Positions 18,501 to 26,239 of a stretch of 64,000 bases of DNA are shown here, one piece after another. The notes below the pieces were generated by a model. The model saw only the letters and a program-made list of their open reading frames with translations. It did no database searches and was not told where the DNA came from. The stretch spans positions 2,121,920 to 2,185,919 of the forward strand of contig NZ_KQ033912.1 of assembly GCF_000969835.1 (NCBI RefSeq), in the 5' to 3' direction. Positions within the stretch are counted from its first letter, which is position 1, and each line of letters opens with the position of its first letter. The stretch is from Parabacteroides goldsteinii DSM 19448 = WAL 12034. Lineage in GTDB: Bacteria; Bacteroidota; Bacteroidia; Bacteroidales; Tannerellaceae. Made by a program: the position numbers and the translations under genes.

Positions 18501-18877
18501 GATACAGAATGGGAGAAGCTCGTGTTCTTTTTGATAAAGTACAATTAGACTATTGGAGAGAGGATAATCAAGATGCTTCTTTCCCCAGAACATCGTTAAC
18601 AAGTAACGTAAACGGTGGTAATAATCAGGAAAAATCTACATTCTGGGTAAAAAACGCTTCATATCTTCGATTAAAGAACTTAACCTTAGGTTATGATTTT
18701 AAATATTCAGTATTAAAAAATGTACCATGGATAAGTACATGTAAAATTAATTTAACAGGTACTAACTTATTTACTATTTCCGGCATAAATGACTTCCAAG
18801 ATCCGGAAACCGAAGTAGATTACGCTTATTATCCATTTCAACGTGTTTATTCTTTAGGTGTATTAATTGGTTTTTAA
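15506..18877 (+). CDS. SusC-family TonB-dependent transporter with N-terminal STN domain (pair 2)
   Basis: 1123 aa. After a signal region (MKITTVLTLIAIFQLSATS) comes an STN (secretin/TonB short N-terminal) domain at about 50-125, then a carboxypeptidase-D-like domain (about 135-215, ITGVVSDNLGPVAGA), a TonB box/plug start LDEVVVIGYG (about 214), and the barrel. The STN domain is what talks to FecR, so this protein is both transporter and signal input for the ECF pair upstream. Start could be 15506 or MKKNLLLL at 15518. From about 16.5 kb onward the gene is clearly more AT-rich than its first kilobase, suggesting replacement of the barrel region by recombination. SusD follows after 14 bases. 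Confidence 0.92.
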   Translation: MSKVMKKNLLLLFNCVNYIELKHTIRIMKITTVLTLIAIFQLSATSLHSQNAKVSINRNNLPLKEFINEIERQTDYLFMYSEKEIDLQEQVQVNAKNKPVSKVLEEVFGNSEIAYNFNEGYISLRTKGASVQQKQKKITGVVSDNLGPVAGANIMIKGSTIGTVTDMDGRFTLEVPEQATLVISYIGFLPQEIQVGNKSEFAISLKEDTKLLDEVVVIGYGTTSAKKMVSAVTSVKGEKLQELPFNSVATTLQGRASGVIIQEHGSEPGAKPKVSIRGGGDPVYVIDGVISRDGWEFQTLNPDDIESISVLKDAASLAVYGSRAADGIIMVKTKEGRKGKTAITYSFNAQFSQPTFYPDKVDGYTFAVEQNNAGISDGFGPYSRYSEEVLETIKNQTNPYVYANTDWRDLVFNDFAPEYKHSLSMSGNAKDINYYLSLGALDQGSLYSTPDALSYKRYNVRSNINTTFDKIGLKVALNVNAAMEKRHAPSVGANGVHYNSLEPVTPAFNQDGTYTSLSHHPLAEMDERSGYNKEDGLFVNTQFIADWVLPWIQGLSLGTMLHYRLNSSHVKKFVARAPQYNTDGSEFIVSKPHLKEEAYFGEVYNLELNASYQKTFFEKHNIDAKAVFTVTENTGSDFWASRRDYLSSKVDQLFAGPSVGMQNSGKSEEGGRMGVVGRLKYDYDNRYYIEGSFRYDGSDNFAPGYRWGFFPSVAAAWDITEEPFFKALNLSNVNLLKIRASYGKTGTETDVERFGYLSTYSLKEDVICIGGKSLFGFSEGALVAPELLTWYTRNSLNYGLDYAFLNNRIKGNIDYFYYVTEGGLMSPKDRYTTPLGKDLPQIKSDSKHRREGFEFNAKWSDNVEDFTYEIGTNMTYYNNLWVKKADEKITDLKNPWKRVTHQTDHYKDLIYMANGLYHTPEQILNSARRLQSSETKLGDISYQDINGDGKIDSEDQIRYGMPTEPHFTYGVDFLLGYKGFTLSGLFYGTGKRNIIINNGYRMGEARVLFDKVQLDYWREDNQDASFPRTSLTSNVNGGNNQEKSTFWVKNASYLRLKNLTLGYDFKYSVLKNVPWISTCKINLTGTNLFTISGINDFQDPETEVDYAYYPFQRVYSLGVLIGF

Positions 18878-18891
18878 AACTTAATATTATC

Positions 18892-20622
18892 ATGAAACAA
18901 ATGAATATAAAAATAATGGCTTTATCCTTAACATTAGGTTGCTTCAGTTGCAGTGATGTTCTGGATAAAAAACCTTTGGACAAATTTTCCGAAGATGATA
19001 TCTGGGGATCACCCGAACTAACACAAGCCTTCATTTATCCAACACTGAATGATGCTGCAAGGAAATTAGTCAATGATGATTCCAGAACAGATAATGATGT
19101 TATTGTAGATCGTTCTGGAGATTCAAAAGTCAATAAAGAGCAAATTGACCGGTATTATGATGCAGGATGGAATGCCTATGATGAAAGTGTAGGATTAGAT
19201 GTATATGAAGGTATTCGTAACTGTAATCTTGTTCTTGAAAACATGAAAAACTCATCATTTCTGGAGAAAGATAAAACATATTTTACAGCACAAGCTAAAA
19301 TGTTACGTGCAATGATCTACTATAGCAGAGCACGTTTATTTGGAAAGCTCATGATTGTAGATCGATTGATCGATAAGGATGAAAATATGGAATTTCCAAG
19401 AACCAACACAATTAAAGAAACATATGATTTCATCCTGAAAGATTTGCAGGAAGCTGCACCTGATCTACCTGTAACTTTATCAAACCAGCAAGGGATGTTA
19501 ACCCAAGGAGCAGCTTATGCATTAATAGCAGAAGTTGCTTTACATGGTGCTGCCTATATTGAAACCGGCCAGAATGACTATTATATGATAGCCAAAGAAG
19601 CCAGTGAAGCTCTTTTTAATCTGAATGCTTACGAATTGGACACAGATTACGAAAAGATGTTTAATGATTTCGATTATGCATTAAATTCCAAAGAAATCAT
19701 CTTCGCCCAATGGGAACCTGAAAATGGAACGACTTTTGCTGACACATGGATGCAAGGGCTTATTCCGAATGTCAATAATAGTAAAATTATTGATGAGGCA
19801 CTACCTAAATTAAACGATAGCTTTGAAGGTTGGGTATCCATGCTTCCATCGGTTGATTTAGTAAATACCTACCAAGTAATAGACAAAGATGGCAAAGCTA
19901 AAGATTGGGATAAAACCAGTTATTACCAAGATTATAAAGTAAATGGAGGTTATGTCTCACAAACAATCTATAAAAATAGAGATGCTCGTTTTTATTCAAC
20001 TATTGTTTATGACTCCACTCAATATTTCAATAGCCTCATTTCTACCCGCAAATTAGGAAACCTACATTGGGACAGTAGAATAGGTGGAGACTGGGGAATT
20101 GCATTAACAGGTTATCTTTATCGAAAAGGCGTATATACTAAAAAACCTCTTTGGTATGCAGATCCCACATATTATCACTATATAATCATGCGTTTAGGAC
20201 GTTCTTATTTAAACTATGCTGAAACAATGTTACGGTTGAATGATGCAAATACAGCAATAGAATACATAAATAAGACCCGAACCGCACACGGGAAATTACC
20301 AGCATTACCTACAGGTCTACCTATAGAGGAAGTTTGGAAAGAATACAAACGAGAACGCAGATTGGAATTAGTTCATGAAAGTGATCGCTACTGGAGTTTG
20401 TTAAGATGGGGAAAAGCTGATGGAAAAGATATAGTTGAAGAATTAACGAAAGTACATCAATCTATTTCTATTTCAGAAGATGGAAAATCATTCGAACATA
20501 TTCTTCTTCCATATAGATCAAGTGAAAATGAACGTATATTTACCAAAAAGAGATACTTATTCCCCGTTCCCCAAAGTGAGAGGGATCTGAATCCTTCATT
20601 GGATCAAAATGATTTATGGTAA
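18892..20622 (+). CDS. SusD/RagB-family lipoprotein (pair 2)
   Basis: 576 aa lid lipoprotein for the preceding SusC. Lipobox around LGCFSCSDV; the mature protein begins with the typical CSDVLDKKPLDKFSEDDIW. Contains the TPR-like helical core (ARARLFGKLMIVDRLI; YALIAEVALHGAAYI) and the conserved C-terminal block RERRLELVHESDRYWSLLRW and PVPQSERDLNPSL. Very AT-rich (about one third G+C in lines I counted), unlike the glycosidase genes after 23 kb. Predicted to bind the host glycan that the downstream GH110/GH35/GH95/GH2 enzymes trim. Confidence 0.93.
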   Translation: MKQMNIKIMALSLTLGCFSCSDVLDKKPLDKFSEDDIWGSPELTQAFIYPTLNDAARKLVNDDSRTDNDVIVDRSGDSKVNKEQIDRYYDAGWNAYDESVGLDVYEGIRNCNLVLENMKNSSFLEKDKTYFTAQAKMLRAMIYYSRARLFGKLMIVDRLIDKDENMEFPRTNTIKETYDFILKDLQEAAPDLPVTLSNQQGMLTQGAAYALIAEVALHGAAYIETGQNDYYMIAKEASEALFNLNAYELDTDYEKMFNDFDYALNSKEIIFAQWEPENGTTFADTWMQGLIPNVNNSKIIDEALPKLNDSFEGWVSMLPSVDLVNTYQVIDKDGKAKDWDKTSYYQDYKVNGGYVSQTIYKNRDARFYSTIVYDSTQYFNSLISTRKLGNLHWDSRIGGDWGIALTGYLYRKGVYTKKPLWYADPTYYHYIIMRLGRSYLNYAETMLRLNDANTAIEYINKTRTAHGKLPALPTGLPIEEVWKEYKRERRLELVHESDRYWSLLRWGKADGKDIVEELTKVHQSISISEDGKSFEHILLPYRSSENERIFTKKRYLFPVPQSERDLNPSLDQNDLW

Positions 20623-20651
20623 TAATAGCTTTTACAAAAAATATAGAGCAT

Positions 20652-21110
20652 ATGAAAACAATTAATAATTTTATACTACTTCTTTTACTGATGGTTTCAA
20701 CATCATCATGCCTAAAGGCAGGACTGGATGATTTGGAAACTTATGATCAAAGCGAAATCACCAATATAAGGTTCGAATACAGATGGTGGGATGAAACAGA
20801 AAAAAGATTAAGAGTCATAGAAATGAATGTTGACAAAAATATTGATGCAAAAAGCAAGGAAATTTCTTGTACAATTACCGTACCTGAGGCTTCCAATGCC
20901 TTTACTTCCACAGTCCGTGAGAATGTATCATTAAATAATCTAACAATGAATGTTGATATTTCTACTGCCGCACGTATCAAACCAATTGGAAATTCACCTA
21001 CTTTAGGTGCTCCTCAGGATTTTTCGGCTAAAGACTTTATATATCAAGTAACCTCTGCAAGTGGGACATCGACAGAGTGGAGCATAAAAATCATTGATTT
21101 CAAAAAATAA
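20652..21110 (+). CDS. Small surface lipoprotein of the PUL, DUF5018-like
   Basis: 152 aa from MKTINNFILL (20652). The longer frame begins inside the SusD 3' end and lacks a signal peptide start. Lipobox STSSCLKAG. The body is beta-rich (ITNIRFEYRWW; CTITVP; WSIKIIDF) and reminds me of DUF5018-type lipoproteins that follow SusD in many loci. The family call is from memory. Position suggests an accessory surface glycan-binding or tethering protein, co-transcribed with susCD. It has the same AT-rich composition as its neighbours, and a long hairpin terminator follows. Confidence 0.75.
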   Translation: MKTINNFILLLLLMVSTSSCLKAGLDDLETYDQSEITNIRFEYRWWDETEKRLRVIEMNVDKNIDAKSKEISCTITVPEASNAFTSTVRENVSLNNLTMNVDISTAARIKPIGNSPTLGAPQDFSAKDFIYQVTSASGTSTEWSIKIIDFKK

Positions 21111-21117
21111 GTTTCAT

Positions 21118-21183
21118 TTGAGAGTGTGTCAAAATTCTGTTTTGTTTTAACAGACTTAATCGTGAATTTTGATGCACTCTCTC
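21118..21183 (+). terminator. Long hairpin terminator after the susCD-lipoprotein segment
   Basis: An 18-nt arm starting GAGAGTG (21120-21137) pairs with GAATTTTG...CTCTC (21164-21181) with two imperfect positions. The loop contains a smaller dyad (CTGTT / AACAG). It is followed by a T-rich sequence. It partitions the transporter genes from GH110 and rules out the longer GH110 start at 21169. Confidence 0.75.
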
Positions 21184-21198
21184 TTTATCAAAAATATC

Positions 21199-22902
21199 AT
21201 GAAAGCATTCTATTTATTCCTCTATTCTTTTTTTATAATTACAGCAACTGCACAAAATGTAATTCGAGTTATACCTGAACAAGGCGATATGACTACAAAA
21301 ATTCAGGCCGCTATAGATAAAGCAAAAAAATATAACGGAAAAGCAGTTGTAATTGAATTTCAAAATGCAAACTATCATATCCATAGAAATAGCTCATCAC
21401 AGATAGTTTATCATATTTCCAATACAACATCAGAGCAAGACAATCCTAATCCTATCAAGCATATCGGTTTGTGGTTGAAAGGATTAAAAAATGTAACAAT
21501 CGATGGAAAAGGAGCCCATTTTATTACACATGGCGAGATGACTAGTTTTGTCATTGACCAATGTGAAAATATTAAATTCAAAAATTTCACAATATCGGCA
21601 TCTGACCCGACTGTTCCTGAATTGACTGTTACCAAAGTCGGGAATCGTCATATGAATGTACGTATCCATCCACAATCAAAATATGCTATCAAAGATGGGG
21701 AATTTTCTTTTGTAGGTGACAATTGGAGATTATCAAAAGGTATTGCCCAAATATATGATCCGGAAAAAGACATTACATGGCGTAGTTGGTCACCATTAAC
21801 CGATTTACAAAAGGCAATTGAATTAGAACCCAACCAACTTCGTTTTGTATACAATAAACAACCTGAAGCAAAACCAGGCATGATATTCCAAATGCGTAGT
21901 GGTTATCGTTATGAAGCTTGCGGACTGATTCAATATAGTAAAGACATTACATTAGAAGATATACATTTTGCCTTTTTGGGCAATTTTGGACTTGTTGGAC
22001 AGGTTTCAGAAAATATTACATACCGCCATTTAACTTTTGAACCGGAAGCCATAAGTGGGCGTACATGTGCCGGATTCGCAGACTTCATACAAATGTCAGG
22101 ATGCAAAGGTAAAATCCTTATTGAAAATTCCCGTTTCTCCGGAGCACAAGATGATCCTATTAATATACACGGTACACATTTAGCTGTCACTAAATTTCTT
22201 TCGCCTAATAAATTGGTTGTTAAATATATGCATCCTCAAACATATGGATTTCAATCATTCCTACCAGGGAACGAAATAGACTTCATTAATGCTCATTCAT
22301 TAATGCCATTAGCATCTTTCAAAGTAAAAAATGCAGAAATGAGAAATGAACGTGAAATAGTCATTACACTAAATCAATCCGTTCCACAAAAAATCAGGGA
22401 AACAAACAATCTCGTTGTTGAAAATGTAACTTATACCCCGGAAGTGGTTATACGTAATAACTATTTTACCCGTATTCCATCCCGAGGACTACTCGTAACC
22501 ACTCGTCAAAAAATTTTGATTGAAAATAATACTTTTTTCCGTATGCAAATGAACGGTCTCCTTATAGCCGATGATGCACGCAGCTGGTTTGAATCAGGAA
22601 TGGTACGTAATGTTACCATCCGTAACAATAATTTCATTGAATGTAATACTCCTGTTATCCTTATTGCTCCTGAAAATATTCAAAATGCAGGTTATGTACA
22701 TCAAAATATTACAATCTCCAATAATCGTTTCCAATTAAAAGGAGTTGACGCAATTTCCGCAAAATCAGTTGATGGCTTAAATATAACCGGAAACTTATTC
22801 CTTACACCAGAAAATTCAAACCTAGAAAAACTAATAAAAACACGAGAGTGTAACAATGTTATGATAAAAGACAACATTATAGAAAAAATAAAAGACTATT
22901 GA
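21199..22902 (+). CDS. GH110 family alpha-1,3-galactosidase
   Basis: 567 aa. Removes terminal alpha-1,3-linked galactose, the determinant of blood group B and of the linear alpha-Gal epitope, with inversion. Signal peptide MKAFYLFLYSFFIITATAQ, then a right-handed parallel beta-helix with repeated asparagine-rich turns (VTIRNNNF; ITISNNRF). The family block SGCKGKILIENSRF and AQDDPINIHGTH is present. D295 and D318/D319 have exactly the 23/24-residue spacing of the three catalytic Asp I recall for a characterised GH110 (321, 344, 345). Start at 21199 because the upstream ATG lies inside the terminator. AT-rich, in contrast to the decayed GH110 copy at 32.6 kb, which is GC-richer. Confidence 0.9.
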   Translation: MKAFYLFLYSFFIITATAQNVIRVIPEQGDMTTKIQAAIDKAKKYNGKAVVIEFQNANYHIHRNSSSQIVYHISNTTSEQDNPNPIKHIGLWLKGLKNVTIDGKGAHFITHGEMTSFVIDQCENIKFKNFTISASDPTVPELTVTKVGNRHMNVRIHPQSKYAIKDGEFSFVGDNWRLSKGIAQIYDPEKDITWRSWSPLTDLQKAIELEPNQLRFVYNKQPEAKPGMIFQMRSGYRYEACGLIQYSKDITLEDIHFAFLGNFGLVGQVSENITYRHLTFEPEAISGRTCAGFADFIQMSGCKGKILIENSRFSGAQDDPINIHGTHLAVTKFLSPNKLVVKYMHPQTYGFQSFLPGNEIDFINAHSLMPLASFKVKNAEMRNEREIVITLNQSVPQKIRETNNLVVENVTYTPEVVIRNNYFTRIPSRGLLVTTRQKILIENNTFFRMQMNGLLIADDARSWFESGMVRNVTIRNNNFIECNTPVILIAPENIQNAGYVHQNITISNNRFQLKGVDAISAKSVDGLNITGNLFLTPENSNLEKLIKTRECNNVMIKDNIIEKIKDY

Positions 22903-22912
22903 CTACCTATCA

Positions 22913-22933
22913 AATAACAATGATATTGTTATT
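22913..22933 (+). terminator. Weak hairpin after GH110
   Basis: AATAACAAT and ATTGTTATT form a perfect 9-bp stem with a 3-nt loop. No T run follows, so it may only stabilise the 3' end. It marks the boundary between the AT-rich block and the GC-richer glycosidase genes. Confidence 0.4.
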
Positions 22934-22984
22934 TCCAAACCAAAACCTTTTCTTTGCATTAAAAACTCAAAACATCAATAAAAC

Positions 22985-25645
22985 ATGTACAAAACACGCT
23001 TATTATCAACATTCCTTCTTTTAGCTGGAGCAGCATCCGCCCAGTACCAAATAGATTTAAACCGCATCACCCCACCGACAATCAACTACCTGTCGCTAGG
23101 CCATACCGGTCCTGCCGGGAAAGAAATCCGCATTAATAACCTGTATCTGGAAGAAGGTGGCATTCCTCAACTCCCCGTAATGGGAGAAATTCATTATAAC
23201 CGGATGGATTCGAGATACTGGCGCGATGCCTTATTGAAAATGAAAGCATCCGGCATTGACATTGTGGCCACTTATTGTATCTGGTCGCTGCACGAGGAAT
23301 TTGAAGGTGAACTATCCTGGGAAGGTCATCTCAATCTCCGCCGTTTTATCGAATTGTGCAAGGAACTGGACATGAAAGTGCACTTGCGTTTCGGTCCTTA
23401 CTGTAATGCGGAAATCAAAAACGGAGGATTACCTGACTGGATCGTCAATAATAAAAATCTGATAACCCGCTCAAACGATCCTTTGTATCTCGAATATACA
23501 CGGCGTTGGTATCAGGCTGTATACGACCAGGTAAAAGGATTATTATGGAAAGACGGAGGCCCCGTCATGGCTCTTCAACTGGAAAACGAATACGTACGCC
23601 CGGGAATGATCGTCTCGCATCTTCTCAACCTGAAAAAGATGGCAGTAGAAATAGGATTCGATGTTCCTCTTTATTCGATGACCCACTGGATGGACAGCGA
23701 GTATCCGAAAGGGGAAATCGTGCCCTATGCCGGGTTCTATATCGAGGCTCCATGGACTGCATCTGGAAAAAATGAAATACCGACTTCCAACTTCGAGTTT
23801 TTCACTTACAACCGTCTTTCTGATAATATTGGTACCGATATTATCAAGATCGAAGGAGATGTAGAATCTTTAAGCGGAGAAAATAATGACTCCCCTTTCT
23901 TCACCTGTGAAATAGGCGTTGGAACCACAGCATTCTACCAACGTCGTGCCGTCGTACCGGAAGAAATGGCGGGAGAAAACATCAATCTACGCTTGGGGTG
24001 CGGAGCCAATATGATGGGATATTATATGTACACCGGTGGTACTAATCCTGTCGGGAAAATAAGTACATACCAATCATCCGGTCCTCGCATCAGTTACGAC
24101 TACCAGGCCCCCATCCGTGAATTCGGAACTTTGGGTACAGTCATGCAGGAAACGAAGAAATATAACTATTTCATGAATGATTTCGGAACAGCGCTGGCTC
24201 CGGCTGTCGCTTACCTGCCTACCACTAACCAGGATAGAGACAACTTGCAATGGGCCGTCCGGTTAAACGGGAATACCGGTTATCTGTTCTGTTCCAATTA
24301 TTTATACAAACATAGCCGGAAAGACTATAAAAATGTTCAGTTCTCCATAAAGTTGAAAGACGAGACAATCCGTATACCACGTCAGAAAGTAACGGTAAAA
24401 AACGGAACTTACTTTCTCTGGCCGTTCAATCAGGAACTAAGTAATGTACTGTTGAAATATTCAACAACCCAACCTGTTTGTTCCTTAAAAGAAGGCAACA
24501 ACCATACCTATTTCTTCTTTGAAGACGATGCCATACCGGGAGAATATTTAATTGAAAATAAAGACATCCGGAATATCGAAGTAAAGAATGGCTCTTACCG
24601 GAAAGAGAAAGACAGATATTTCATCAACCAACTGACTCCGGGGAAAGAATGTATCATAAAGATTACAAAAGAAAATGGTTCCACAGTACGCTTTGTCACG
24701 CTGATTGAAGAAGAATCGGATCATATCTGGAAAGGTACGATAAAAGGTAAAAAGTTTGTTGCTATTACTAATTCCTCATTAATCTACGATAACGATAAGA
24801 TCACTCTAATCGACGATCAACCGTCAACAGAGATATGGACATATGAGGACGGTAATTTCAAGCAACAAACATTCCAAAGCAGCGCGCATAATCTGCAAGC
24901 AGAATTTCGTCCGATCACTCCGATGGAAAAAAGCCTGTGGATACGTCCAACAGAAGGTAATATAGCAAAACGTCAGTTCTCATTGAGCACATTCTCAAAA
25001 GTAGAACGCGCCTATTTACGTTATGTATCATCCGATCCAATCAGTTGTATGATCAACGGAAAAGAAACAAAAACGACATCTATGGACAGTTATTCCTATG
25101 CTAATGTAACCGACTTCATTCAAAACGGCAACAATACGATCGAATTTAATCTTTCTAATGATAAAGAGATCACAGCGGAAATAGAAGTTCTTTTGAAGAA
25201 TGGTAAACGTATCCTCTGGAATACAGATGCAACCTGGTTATCGGCAGACAACAAACCTGTTGCAACAACTACCGGAAAGAACAAGCCTTCCGCCTTTGCT
25301 CCTGAAGAACATATAGGCCTTTATGAAGTAAAAGCTCCGGCTGCGACTTGTGGCAACGAGGAAACACGTATGTATATTTCTTATAAAGGAGATGTAGCCA
25401 ACGCTTACCTGAACGGAAATCTGATCGGCGACTCCTTCTATGATGGCACAGAGTGGATTCTCAGCTTAAGCCGCCTGAAAGAATCTATCGATACCAATCC
25501 GATGGTGATCCGCATCGACGGGCTGAAATCGGCTGATGTTCCTATTTATTTCGAGAAAAATGTCGTTCCGGCAGATTGTGTCGTTCCGACTATTTCTGAT
25601 ATACTGGTAAAACAGGAATATCGATTCGAACTAAATAATCAATAA
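22985..25645 (+). CDS. GH35-type beta-galactosidase
   Basis: 886 aa. Hydrolyses terminal beta-galactose, expected here from glycans already stripped of alpha-Gal and fucose. Signal peptide ending AGAASAQ. The TIM-barrel N-terminal half shows the GH35 signatures: MGEIHYNRMDSRYW, FGPYCNAEIKNGGLPDW, acid/base E202 in LENEY, and the nucleophile candidate E309 in FFTCEIGVG. The C-terminal half consists of beta-sandwich jelly-roll domains. Longer than simple GH35 enzymes but normal for Bacteroidales members. It is the first gene after the AT-rich block. A bidirectional terminator follows. Confidence 0.9.
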   Translation: MYKTRLLSTFLLLAGAASAQYQIDLNRITPPTINYLSLGHTGPAGKEIRINNLYLEEGGIPQLPVMGEIHYNRMDSRYWRDALLKMKASGIDIVATYCIWSLHEEFEGELSWEGHLNLRRFIELCKELDMKVHLRFGPYCNAEIKNGGLPDWIVNNKNLITRSNDPLYLEYTRRWYQAVYDQVKGLLWKDGGPVMALQLENEYVRPGMIVSHLLNLKKMAVEIGFDVPLYSMTHWMDSEYPKGEIVPYAGFYIEAPWTASGKNEIPTSNFEFFTYNRLSDNIGTDIIKIEGDVESLSGENNDSPFFTCEIGVGTTAFYQRRAVVPEEMAGENINLRLGCGANMMGYYMYTGGTNPVGKISTYQSSGPRISYDYQAPIREFGTLGTVMQETKKYNYFMNDFGTALAPAVAYLPTTNQDRDNLQWAVRLNGNTGYLFCSNYLYKHSRKDYKNVQFSIKLKDETIRIPRQKVTVKNGTYFLWPFNQELSNVLLKYSTTQPVCSLKEGNNHTYFFFEDDAIPGEYLIENKDIRNIEVKNGSYRKEKDRYFINQLTPGKECIIKITKENGSTVRFVTLIEEESDHIWKGTIKGKKFVAITNSSLIYDNDKITLIDDQPSTEIWTYEDGNFKQQTFQSSAHNLQAEFRPITPMEKSLWIRPTEGNIAKRQFSLSTFSKVERAYLRYVSSDPISCMINGKETKTTSMDSYSYANVTDFIQNGNNTIEFNLSNDKEITAEIEVLLKNGKRILWNTDATWLSADNKPVATTTGKNKPSAFAPEEHIGLYEVKAPAATCGNEETRMYISYKGDVANAYLNGNLIGDSFYDGTEWILSLSRLKESIDTNPMVIRIDGLKSADVPIYFEKNVVPADCVVPTISDILVKQEYRFELNNQ

Positions 25646-25685
25646 ATCATAGATATCTATAACTGCTCTCCCGTAAAGAACAAAG

Positions 25686-25746
25686 TAAAAAGAATTCTGT
25701 AAGTACCACCATACCTCGCGATACTTACAGAATTCTTTACTTTTGT
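25686..25746. terminator. Bidirectional hairpin terminator after GH35
   Basis: AGAATTCTGTAAGTA (25691-25705) pairs perfectly with its reverse complement at 25722-25736, with A-rich left and T-rich right flanks. It separates GH35 from the next transcription unit. Confidence 0.75.
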
Positions 25747-25794
25747 TCCTAAATCTCCAACAATATTTCGAAGAAGTTCCATTTTAATAAAACA

Positions 25795-26037
25795 TTGAAT
25801 ATACACCAAAAAAAAACAAAAATCGAAGTTATCGTAACAATCGAGTCGAATGGAAAGCAACATTTCAGAGCTTGGGTTTTACCCGATGCTATATCCTTCC
25901 TGGTTGCCAATTATTCTGATGCAGGTAATGAGTTCTACTTTAATTACGACTCCAACAGGACAAGATATCTGGATTCATATATCGCCGAAGACGAAGACGG
26001 AGACGTAGCCGGATGGATACAGCTTAATTTCAACTAG
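25795..26037 (+). CDS. Small hypothetical protein (80 aa, TTG start)
   Basis: Acidic 80-residue protein with alternating beta-like segments (KIEVIVTIESNG; EFYFNYDSN; DGDVAGWIQLNFN) and no signal peptide or membrane helix. There is no ATG. The frame can start at TTG 25795 and is open upstream to 25753, also without ATG. It could be a genuine small cytoplasmic protein or the 3' part of a decayed gene. I do not recognise it. It sits alone between two hairpins inside the glycan locus, with 200 bp before GH95. Confidence 0.4.
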   Translation: MNIHQKKTKIEVIVTIESNGKQHFRAWVLPDAISFLVANYSDAGNEFYFNYDSNRTRYLDSYIAEDEDGDVAGWIQLNFN

Positions 26038-26149
26038 CACTCTATACAATAATAAAATAAAACAACTATCATTATCCTGATAATATCGAATTATGCAAAG
26101 TATTCATCTCATTTTATCAACTATAATAGAAGTCTGTTCCTTAATTTTA

Positions 26150-26199
26150 CACAGTCTTTATTTTACTTTCTCCGTACAGAAGTAATATTAAAGACTGTG
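26150..26199 (+). terminator. Hairpin before GH95
   Basis: CACAGTCTTTA (26150-26160) pairs exactly with TAAAGACTGTG (26189-26199), and the stem can be extended inward imperfectly. It lies 40 bases before the GH95 start, so it may act as a terminator of the small gene or as an attenuator. Confidence 0.5.
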
Positions 26200-26239
26200 A
26201 AGAAATTCCACCGATTATATTTATAAGAACTTATAAGTC

